Below the pieces are notes generated by a model. The model did not search any database. It had not been told where the DNA came from and saw only the letters and a list, made by a program, of their open reading frames with translations. From NCBI RefSeq assembly GCF_014202995.1, contig NZ_JACHIA010000008.1, forward strand, positions 156,611-220,610: a stretch of 64,000 bases of DNA, given 5' to 3'. This document shows, piece after piece, positions 16,494 to 23,175 of the stretch (positions are counted from its first letter, which is position 1; every line of letters starts with the position of its first letter). The DNA comes from Longimicrobium terrae. Lineage in GTDB: Bacteria > Gemmatimonadota > Gemmatimonadetes > Longimicrobiales > Longimicrobiaceae. The position numbers and the translations under genes are program-made.

Positions 16494-17755
16494 CAGACGG
16501 CTCCGGCGACGGGCGCGCCGGCCGGCCGGTACTGGCGGCAGAGGGCGTGCACCTCATCGTTGGAGAAGGTGTGGTCGCCGGTCTTGGCGGCCTCGAACAC
16601 GTGGCTGCACAGCCCCTCGTCCGCCCCGTAGCCGTGCGAGGCCAGCCAGTGGCGCACGTTGCTGATGCCGCTCATCGGCGAAATCTCGATCACCTGGCTG
16701 AGCCCGAACCACCCCGCCGGCACGCCGGAGTAGATGCGGTCCGCCAGCCACGCGTCGCCCTTGGCCTCGGCCTTGATGATGGCCGCGGCGTGCACGCCCG
16801 TCCCCGTGCGGAAGGCGTCGGGGCCGAACACTGGCCAGTTGTACGCCAGGTCCACCCGGCACGCCTCGGACGCCAGTTCCACGTACTCGTTGAGGCGGGA
16901 AAGATCCCAGTCGTGCAGCCCCAGCAGCTTCAGGTTGACCAGGAGCAGGTCCATCTCGGCGTTGCCGCAGCGCTCGCCGATGCCCAGCGCGGTGCCGTGG
17001 ATGCGGTGCGCGCCTTCTTCGATGGCGGCCAGGCAGTTGGGCACGGCCAGCCCGCGGTCGCGGTGCCCGTGCCAGTCGATCTTTACGTCCTCGCCGCTGG
17101 GATCCACGATTTCGCGCTTGACGAAGCGGATCAGCTGCCGGACCCCGTGCGGCGTGGCGTGGCCCACGGTGTCGCAGACGCAGATGCGCCGCGCGCCGCA
17201 GTTGATGGCCGTGGTGTACAGCGCCTTGACGACTTCGGGGTTGGCGCGCGTGGTGTCTTCCGTCACGTACATGACGGGAAGGTTGTTCTGAACCGCGAAG
17301 GTGACCGAGTCTTCGGTGGCGCGAAGCATACGGTCCAGCGTCCAGTCTTCCGCGTACTGCCGGATGGGCGACGAGCCGATGAACGTCGCCGCTTCGATGG
17401 CGATGCCCACCCGCTGCGAAACGTCGATGATGGGCTGCACGTCGGCGCGCACTGTGCGCGCGGCGCAGTTGGGCTCGATGGCGAGCTTGGACTCGACGAT
17501 CTCGCGCGCCAGCGCCTCCACGTCGCGCACGGCGCGGGGGCCGGCGCCGGGCAGGCCGATGTCAGCGGCGGCGATGCCCAGGTCCGCCATCAGGTGGAGG
17601 AGCCGGATCTTGTCGCCGATGGCGGGATCCGTAACGGAAGGTGACTGAAGCCCGTCGCGCAGCGTCTCGTCGTTCAGCTGCACGCCGCGGCGGGTGCTGT
17701 AGTCGAAGGAGCCGTCGAGGGTGTTCCAGTCGTAGATCAGCTCGGTCTCCTGCAT
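16493..17755 (-). CDS. 2-isopropylmalate synthase-like DRE-TIM metallolyase, short form
   Basis: 420 residues. The catalytic barrel shows DETLRDGLQ (29-37), the metal-binding DWHGHRDRG (His229, His231) and GIGERCGNAEMD (258-269). The protein ends about 100 residues after the barrel and lacks the LeuA C-terminal allosteric dimer domain, so leucine feedback is not expected. It condenses acetyl-CoA with a 2-keto acid; candidates are 2-oxoisovalerate, pyruvate or 2-oxoglutarate. Phosphonomethylmalate synthases (FrbC, PmmS) belong to this superfamily, and a pepM locus lies about 1 kb downstream. No leuB/C/D genes are adjacent. Confidence 0.85.
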   Translation of the reverse strand: MQETELIYDWNTLDGSFDYSTRRGVQLNDETLRDGLQSPSVTDPAIGDKIRLLHLMADLGIAAADIGLPGAGPRAVRDVEALAREIVESKLAIEPNCAARTVRADVQPIIDVSQRVGIAIEAATFIGSSPIRQYAEDWTLDRMLRATEDSVTFAVQNNLPVMYVTEDTTRANPEVVKALYTTAINCGARRICVCDTVGHATPHGVRQLIRFVKREIVDPSGEDVKIDWHGHRDRGLAVPNCLAAIEEGAHRIHGTALGIGERCGNAEMDLLLVNLKLLGLHDWDLSRLNEYVELASEACRVDLAYNWPVFGPDAFRTGTGVHAAAIIKAEAKGDAWLADRIYSGVPAGWFGLSQVIEISPMSGISNVRHWLASHGYGADEGLCSHVFEAAKTGDHTFSNDEVHALCRQYRPAGAPVAGAV

Positions 17756-17877
17756 GGGCGGACCTCGCGGAAGCGGCGGAAGGTGATGGATGCGCGCGCC
17801 GGGCGGGGAGCCCCGGCGGCGGTTGGTCGGAAGCCGACTGAACCTAATTCAGCGGGGTGCGGAGCGAAACGGGGAGG

Positions 17878-17908
17878 GGCGAGGGAATAGGGAATAGGGA
17901 ATAGGGAA
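17878..17908 (+). repeat. GGGAATA heptamer tandem repeat, left of the IS
   Basis: Several GGGAATA units abut the left end of the insertion sequence, and the same repeat resumes immediately right of it at 19235. The IS therefore landed inside a pre-existing heptamer array. Confidence 0.85.
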
Positions 17909-19234
17909 TCACTACTGTCCGGCTGACGAAAGTAGATGATGCTGTAGTTAACGATGTGACAACACGTTGCCGCGATCCGCGGCTGTCATCGACTTGAACG
18001 CGGCCCTCCGACGTGCGAGCCTGGCTCACCTCCAGCCAGGATACGCCCATGTACGAGGGACGGACGATCTTTTCGCAGCTGCTCGATCATCTGCCGCGCC
18101 ACACCTTCCGGCGCCTTGTGAAGCGGTACCGCGGCGACTACCGGGTCCGCACCTTCGCCTGCTGGGACCAGTTCCTGGCGATGGTCTTCGCGCAGCTCAC
18201 CTACCGCGAGAGCCTGCGCGACATCGAAGCCTGTCTGGGCGCCATCCCGGAGCGGCTGTACCATCTCGGCTTCCGCTGCCGGGCGGTTGCCCGGGCCACG
18301 TTGGCCGACGCGAACGAAACGCGGGACTGCGGATCTACGCCGACTTCGCCCAGGTGCTGATCCATGAAGCCCGCCAGCTCTACACGGGCGAAGGGCTGGG
18401 GCTCGATCTGGACCAGACGGTCTACGCGCTCGACGCGACCACGATCGATCTCTGCCTGGCACTCTTCCCGTGGGCGCACTTCCGCCGGAGAAAGGGGGCG
18501 ATCAAGCTGCACACCCTGCTGGATCTGCAGGGCAGCATCCCGACCTTCATCCGGATCACCGCAGGCAAGGTCAACGAGCTCAGCATCCTGGATGAGCTCA
18601 TCCCGGAACCCGCCTCCATCTACGTGATGGACCGCGGATACACCGACTTCCGCCGTCTGTACCGGCTGCACACAGCCAAGGCATTCTTTGTCATCCGGGG
18701 CAAGAAGGGACTCGACTTCCGCCGCCGCTACTACCGCCCGGTGGACCGTTCGACAGGCCTGATCTGCGATCAGACGATCACGCTCCAAGGGCCGAAGACC
18801 TCCACCCTCTATCCGGAGCCGATACGCCGGATCCGGGTGCAGGACCCGGAGACAAAGAAGCGGATCACGCTGCTGACCAACCACTTCGACCTGCCCGCGG
18901 GCACGGTGGGCGACCTGTACCGCAGCCGCTGGAAGGTCGAACTCTTCTTCAAGTGGATCAAGCAGCATCTGCGGATCAAGGCGTTCTACGGGACGTCCGA
19001 GAACGCGGTCAAGACACAGATCTGGATCGCCATCAGCGTCTACGTGCTGGTCGCCATCGTGCGCAAACGGCTCGGGATCGACCGGGATCTCTACACTTTG
19101 CTACAGATCCTGAGCGTTACGCTACTCGAGAAAACCGAGATCCTGCCTGCTCTTTCGCTCGCCGGAGGCACGCCCGTAGAAGATCGCTCCGCTAACCAGT
19201 TGCAGCTCTTCGACTTCTAACCGGACAGTAGTGA
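17909..19234 (+). mobile_element. IS4-type insertion sequence with 14-bp terminal inverted repeats
   Basis: The ends TCACTACTGTCCGG (17909-17922) and CCGGACAGTAGTGA (19221-19234) are perfect 14-bp inverted repeats. The 1.33-kb element holds one transposase gene, here frameshifted. Both flanks are GGGAATA arrays; ATAGGGAAT occurs on both sides and could be a target duplication, but the repeat makes this ambiguous. Length and content fit the DUF4372-containing IS4 group. Confidence 0.92.
18049..19220 (+). pseudogene. IS4-family DDE transposase, frameshifted
   Basis: The N-terminal part (MYEGRTIFSQLLDHLPRH...) reads from ATG 18049 in one frame with a DUF4372-like domain. It runs to ADANETRDCG, after which the frame fails. 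The rest, from RIYADFAQVLI, reads in another frame through LDATTID, VMDRGYTD and YRSRWKVELFFKWIKQ, the DDE catalytic signature. A missing G near 18331 (GACTG-CGGATC where GACTGG-CGGATC is expected) explains the shift. The element is probably inactive unless rescued by frameshifting, or the base is a sequencing error. Confidence 0.88.
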
Positions 19235-19284
19235 TAGGGAATAGGGAATAGGGGCGAGGGAATAGGGAATAGGGAATAGGGGTG
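19235..19284 (+). repeat. GGGAATA heptamer tandem repeat, right of the IS
   Basis: Continues the heptamer array interrupted by the insertion sequence. An inverted version (TATTCCC) appears at about 19602-19632, so the block up to there is flanked by opposed heptamers. Confidence 0.8.
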
Positions 19285-19301
19285 AGAGGCGAAGTTCGCG
19301 G

Positions 19302-19367
19302 GCGGCCCCCACCCGGGCCGGCACCACCGGCCCACCCTCCCCCAAAAAAGACTGGGGGAGGGTTGGT
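19302..19367 (+). repeat. Dispersed repeat family A, copy 1
   Basis: A 66-bp element starting GCGGCCCCCACCCGGGCCGG and ending ACTGGGGGAGGGTTGG. It contains two hairpins: CCGGGCCGG/CCGGCCC and CCCTCCCCC/GGGGGAGGG. Near-identical copies lie at 20955 and, reversed, at 29783. Confidence 0.85.
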
Positions 19368-19413
19368 CGCCGCCTCCGCTGCCGGCGCGCACCCCGGATC
19401 CCTCCTCAAGCCC

Positions 19414-19601
19414 CGTCCGCCCGTCCGCCCGTCCGCCCGTCTATCCGCCGATCCGCCGATCCACCGATCCACCGATCCACCGATCCACCGATCCACCGAT
19501 CCGCCGATCCGCCGATCCGCCGATCCGCCGATCCGCCGATCCGCCGATCCACCAATCCACCAATCCGCCGATCCGCCGATCCACCGATCCACCGATCCAC
19601 C
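19414..19601 (+). repeat. 8-bp tandem array (CCGATCCR)
   Basis: About 20 head-to-tail copies of CCGATCCG/CCGATCCA at about 19441-19601, preceded by short CCGCCCGT repeats. Third-base changes come in runs of identical variants, consistent with slippage expansion. No spacers, so not CRISPR. Confidence 0.92.
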
Positions 19602-19640
19602 TATTCCCTATTCCCCATTCCCTATTCCCTTCCCTTCCGT

Positions 19641-20894
19641 TTGACACCACGCCCCGCGCACGTCAGAATCCGCGCTCGCCAACGCAACCCGACCCGGACG
19701 GTTCCCCTGCGCGACACCAGCATTCTTCCCGAACTTCGCGCCGTGCGCACGGCGATCCACATGCGGGACGCGGACACCTTTCGCGAGCAGCTGGAACTGG
19801 TGGCCATTCCCGCCCCGCCGTTCGGCGAGGCGGAGCGCGGCGCGTCGGTGGCGGAGCGCTTTCGCGTGATGGGGCTGGCGAACGTGCGCGTGGACGAGGA
19901 AGGCAACGTGCTGGGCACGTGGTCTCCGCCCGGCGCGTCCGGGCCGCCGGTGGTGGTGGCCGCGCATCTGGACACCGTCTTTCCCGCGGGGACGGACGTG
20001 GAGCCGCGGCGGGCGGGGCCGCGGGTGCACGCCCCGGGAATCACCGACAACAGCCGCGGCCTGGCGGGAATGCTGGCCATCGCGCGGGTGCTGGCGGCCG
20101 AGCCGGTGCGGGCCCGCCGGCCGGTGCTGTTCGCGGCGACGGTGGGCGAGGAGGGGATCGGCGACCTGCGCGGGGTGAAGCACCTGTTCCGCAAGGACGG
20201 CGGGCTGCGCGACGCGGCGGCGTTCATCGCGCTGGACGGATCAGGAATGCGGCGCATCGTGCATCGCGCCATCGGGTCGCGGCGGCTGCGGGTGGAGGTG
20301 GACGGGCCCGGCGGCCACTCGTGGAGCGACCGGGGCGCGGCCAACCCCATCGTGGCGGTGGGCGCGGCGGCGGCGGAAATCCGCACGCTCGCCCTGCCGA
20401 ACCCCGCGCGGTCCGCGCTGACGGTGGCGCGCATGGCGGGCGGCAGCAGCGTGAACTCCATTCCGGAATCGGCGTGGATGGAGATCGACATGCGCAGCGA
20501 GGAATCCGCCGGGCTGCAGCACATGGAGCAGGGCGTGCGCGACATCCTGGCCCGCGCCGTCCACGAGGAGAACGGCGCGCGGCGCGCCGGGACGGGCCCG
20601 CTGCGGCTCCGCGTCCAGGTGATCGGCGACCGGCCGTCGGGCGAGACGTCGGGGCGCGATCCGCTGGTGCGCGCGGCCGCCGCGGTCACGGCATCGCTCG
20701 GCGCCACGGCGGAACTGGTGGGATCGTCCACCGACGCCAACGTGCCGATGGCGCTGGGGATTCCGTCGATCGCCATGGGAGTGGGCGGTGATTCCGGCGG
20801 CATTCACACGCTGGACGAGTGGTACAGCAACGAGGGCGGCGCGCTGGGCGTGGAGCGCGGGCTGCTGGTGGTGCTCGCCGCGGCGGGCGTGTAG
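19641..20894 (+). CDS. M20/M42-type zinc peptidase (PepT-like)
   Basis: Up to 417 residues. Metal-ligand motifs in order are VVVAAHLDTVFP, GITDNSRGLAG, ATVGEEGIGDLRG with the catalytic glutamate pair, a central dimerisation domain (GPGGHSW), and GIHTLDEWY near the end, as in M20 tripeptide peptidases and acyl-amino-acid hydrolases. The TTG at 19641 is the longest start; the ATG at 19761 (MRDADTFREQLELV) is just as plausible. Substrate preference cannot be told. Confidence 0.85.
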   Translation: MTPRPAHVRIRARQRNPTRTVPLRDTSILPELRAVRTAIHMRDADTFREQLELVAIPAPPFGEAERGASVAERFRVMGLANVRVDEEGNVLGTWSPPGASGPPVVVAAHLDTVFPAGTDVEPRRAGPRVHAPGITDNSRGLAGMLAIARVLAAEPVRARRPVLFAATVGEEGIGDLRGVKHLFRKDGGLRDAAAFIALDGSGMRRIVHRAIGSRRLRVEVDGPGGHSWSDRGAANPIVAVGAAAAEIRTLALPNPARSALTVARMAGGSSVNSIPESAWMEIDMRSEESAGLQHMEQGVRDILARAVHEENGARRAGTGPLRLRVQVIGDRPSGETSGRDPLVRAAAAVTASLGATAELVGSSTDANVPMALGIPSIAMGVGGDSGGIHTLDEWYSNEGGALGVERGLLVVLAAAGV

Positions 20895-20954
20895 GGCGGA
20901 GCGAGCGACGACGGCATCGGGAGGACGGTCCCGGGCGCGGCGGGCGGACTTCAG

Positions 20955-21020
20955 GGCGGCCCCCACCCGGGCCGGCACCACCGGCCCACCCTCCCCCAAA
21001 ACAGACTGGGGGAGGGTTGG
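20955..21020 (+). repeat. Dispersed repeat family A, copy 2
   Basis: Matches copy 1 at 19302 almost base for base, including the CCACCCGGGCCGGCACCACC core and the GGGGGAGGGTTGG end. It lies just after the peptidase gene and next to a family B and a family C copy. Confidence 0.85.
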
Positions 21021-21076
21021 GGCGCGGCGGATGGCTCGGCGCGGGTAGCGGGAGTTCGTCGCGTGAGCGGAGTCTG

Positions 21077-21155
21077 TTGAGCGAATGAATCCGCCGCTCA
21101 AACAGCGGTAAGCCCCGACTCATGGCCGCTGTCGCGTCCATGATCGGGGCTTCAA
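21077..21155 (-). repeat. Dispersed repeat family B, copy 1
   Basis: Read on the minus strand it has GTTGAAGCCCCGA, a variable centre, GCGACAGCGGCC, GGGGCTTACCGCTG and GAGCGGCGGATTCATTCGCT. The GAAGCCCCGA...TCGGGGCTT arms can pair. Confidence 0.85.
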
Positions 21156-21172
21156 CGACGTTGGGTTTCTGG

Positions 21173-21238
21173 GGTGTGCTCCCTCTCCCACATCTGTTCG
21201 TGGGAGAGGGTCGTCGTGCGCAGCACGCGGGGTGAGGG
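21173..21238 (+). repeat. Dispersed repeat family C, copy 1
   Basis: Starts GGTGTGCTCCCTCTCCCACA, with a CCCTCTCCCAC/GTGGGAGAGGG hairpin, then TCGTCGTGCGCAGCACGCGG and GGTGAGGG. Copies lie at 39159 and, reversed, 60475. Confidence 0.85.
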
Positions 21239-21259
21239 CCCCCGCCGGCGGGCGAACGA

Positions 21260-21293
21260 AAAGCGGGGGCCGGCATCGCTGCCGGCCCCCGCT
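21260..21293 (-). terminator. Intrinsic terminator of the nucleotidyltransferase gene
   Basis: 13-bp GC-rich arms (AGCGGGGGCCGGC/GCCGGCCCCCGCT) are followed on the minus strand by TTTTCGTT, 25 bp after the stop of the gene ending at 21318. Confidence 0.8.
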
Positions 21294-21317
21294 CCGTTTT
21301 CCATCCATCCCCAGAAC

Positions 21318-22316
21318 CTACGCACCCATCGACACGACGGAGTTGGATCCCAGGTCCACCTGCCCGCGCACGCCGGTGACCTTGGCGTCGCGCCCGATCA
21401 GCGAATCGTGCAGCTGGCAGTCGGTGATCACCGCGTCCTCGCCGATGATGCTGTCGCGCAGGGTGCTGCCGCGCACGGTGGCTCCGGCCGAAAGGGTGAC
21501 GTTGGGCCCGATCTCGCTCGCCTCCAGCGTCACGCCGTCCGCGATGTGCACGGGCTCGTGGATCGTCACGCCGTCCGTGTCCGCTTCCGGGCGGCGGCCG
21601 CGCGTGGTGGACAGCACGTGCGCGTTCGTCTCCAGCAGCGTCTCCGGCTTGCCGGCATCGTACCAGCCGTGCACCGGCTCCACCTTGAGCTTGCCGCCGT
21701 GGTCCACCATGTACTGGAACGCGTCCGTCAGGTAGTACTCGCCCGAGGCGTCGGTGGGGGAGTTCATCACGTGGCGGATCCCCTCGAACAGGAGCTTCCA
21801 GTCCTTGATGTAGTACAGCCCGATGTTGGCCAGCTTGCTGACGGGCGTGCTCGGCTTCTCGATGATCTTCTTCATGAAGCCGTCTTCGTCCGTCACGATC
21901 ACGCCGAAGCGCTGGTAGTCCTCCACTTCCTTGGCCCAGATCACCCCGGCGACGTCGTCCGGCAGCCGCTTGACCACGGTGAGGTCCGCGTCGAACAGCG
22001 TGTCGACAAAGATGATGAGCATGTCCTCGCGCACGTACGGCTCGGCGAGGGCGATGGCGTCCGCGGTGCCGCGCTGTTCCTTCTGCTCGGTGTACACGGC
22101 CTGGAAGTCCGGATACTCGGCTTCCATGAACTCCTGCACACGCTCCTTGAGGTGGCCCGTGATCAGTACGGCCTCGTTCACGCCCAGCTCGCGCAGGTCG
22201 TCGAGGATGTAGCTGAGCACCGGCTTGTCGCCCACCTTGAGCAGGGGCTTGGGGACCAGATGGGTATGGGGGCGCAGGCGGGTGCCCTTGCCCGCCACCG
22301 GCATCACGACTTTCAC
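21318..22316 (-). CDS. Glucose-1-phosphate thymidylyltransferase-like nucleotidyltransferase
   Basis: 332 residues. The NTP-binding loop MPVAGKGTRLRPHT (5-18) with PKPLLKVGDKPVL, a metal aspartate in IIFVDTLFD and an EKPSTPVSKLANIGLY segment identify a sugar-1-phosphate nucleotidyltransferase. The C-terminal 90 residues form a left-handed beta-helix (ASEIGPNVTLSAGATVRGSTL), as in the long RmlA/GlmU-like class. It supplies NDP-sugars for cell-surface polysaccharides. It stands alone between repeat clusters, with its own terminator. Confidence 0.88.
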   Translation of the reverse strand: MKVVMPVAGKGTRLRPHTHLVPKPLLKVGDKPVLSYILDDLRELGVNEAVLITGHLKERVQEFMEAEYPDFQAVYTEQKEQRGTADAIALAEPYVREDMLIIFVDTLFDADLTVVKRLPDDVAGVIWAKEVEDYQRFGVIVTDEDGFMKKIIEKPSTPVSKLANIGLYYIKDWKLLFEGIRHVMNSPTDASGEYYLTDAFQYMVDHGGKLKVEPVHGWYDAGKPETLLETNAHVLSTTRGRRPEADTDGVTIHEPVHIADGVTLEASEIGPNVTLSAGATVRGSTLRDSIIGEDAVITDCQLHDSLIGRDAKVTGVRGQVDLGSNSVVSMGA

Positions 22317-22458
22317 GCGGAATTCCTCCGGCTCTTGGAAACTGGACGATCAGAAGAGGCTGTTCAGGTACGGCATCAACACGGCGCGAGTGGGCACGAT
22401 CCATACCGCGCGCGCTGTCCACTCGGCGCGGAATGTACCCGGTGCTTGTGCCGGTACG

Positions 22459-22535
22459 GAAGTACGGAAGTGCGGAAGAAAGTACGAAAGTACGAAAGTG
22501 CGGGAGTGCGGGAGTGCGGGAGTGCGGGAGTGCGA
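22459..22535 (+). repeat. Degenerate GAAAGTACG/GGGAGTGCG tandem repeat
   Basis: Units of 8-10 bp (AGTACGGA, AGTACGAA, AGTGCGGG) repeat about nine times in the 457-bp gap between the nucleotidyltransferase and DUF1499 genes. Related CACTCACG-type tracts occur at 29472, 29898 and 39281. No gene is supported in this gap. Confidence 0.75.
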
Positions 22536-22773
22536 CGCGCGGAGCTTGTCTCTGTTCCCCGCGACCTCCGCGCCCCCCGCGACCTCCGCGTGAGGGCCGT
22601 TGCCGTTGCCGCGTCCCCCCGCCCCCTCCGCGTCCCCCGCGTTCCTGCCGTGGGTGTTCTCCGCGCTGGCGTGATCGGAGGCCACGGCCCGGACCGTGCT
22701 CGCGCCCTCCCGGTCCGGACAGCTACATTCCGTGTACGCACCTTATCCGCCTGAGCCACGCACCCGGGAACGC

Positions 22774-23175
22774 ATGAGCGTCTGGACCGCGCTGTCGCAG
22801 AACCGCGCCGCCACGCACCCCGAGCACGACAACCCGCGTCTGCGCGGGCCCGTGTACGCCGTTCCGTTCGCGCGCGTGTACCAGGCCGCGCTGCAGACGG
22901 CCGAGGCGCTGGGGTGGACAATCACCGACCAGGACCCCCGCGCGGGGGAGATTTTCGCCGAAGCGCACACGCGGATGTGGAAGTTCACCGACGACGTATG
23001 GGTCCGCATCTGGCTGGACGAGGACGCCGCCACCTGCGTGGACGTGGCCAGCGCGTCGCGGGTGGGCCGCGCGGACCTGGGCACCAACTCGCGGCGCATT
23101 GCCCGCTTCTTGCACCAGCTTGACGCCCGCCTTCGGGTCCGGCCGCACGCAAACCCTGAGCAGACAGCAAGTTAG
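22774..23175 (+). CDS. DUF1499 family protein
   Basis: 133 residues, no signal peptide. Segments NPRLRGPVYAVPFARVYQAA, WTITDQDPRAGEIFAEAHTR, a RIWLDEDAATCVDVASASRV core and LGTNSRRIARFLHQLDARL match the DUF1499 pattern (VRSASRVGxxDxGxNxxRI). Biochemical function unknown. ATG 22774 was chosen over upstream starts because the similarity begins there. It ends directly before the Lon-like gene. Confidence 0.82.
   Translation: MSVWTALSQNRAATHPEHDNPRLRGPVYAVPFARVYQAALQTAEALGWTITDQDPRAGEIFAEAHTRMWKFTDDVWVRIWLDEDAATCVDVASASRVGRADLGTNSRRIARFLHQLDARLRVRPHANPEQTAS

Noticed and set aside
19441..19601. Possible CRISPR array
   Set aside because: The units are contiguous 8-mers with no spacers and no cas genes nearby.
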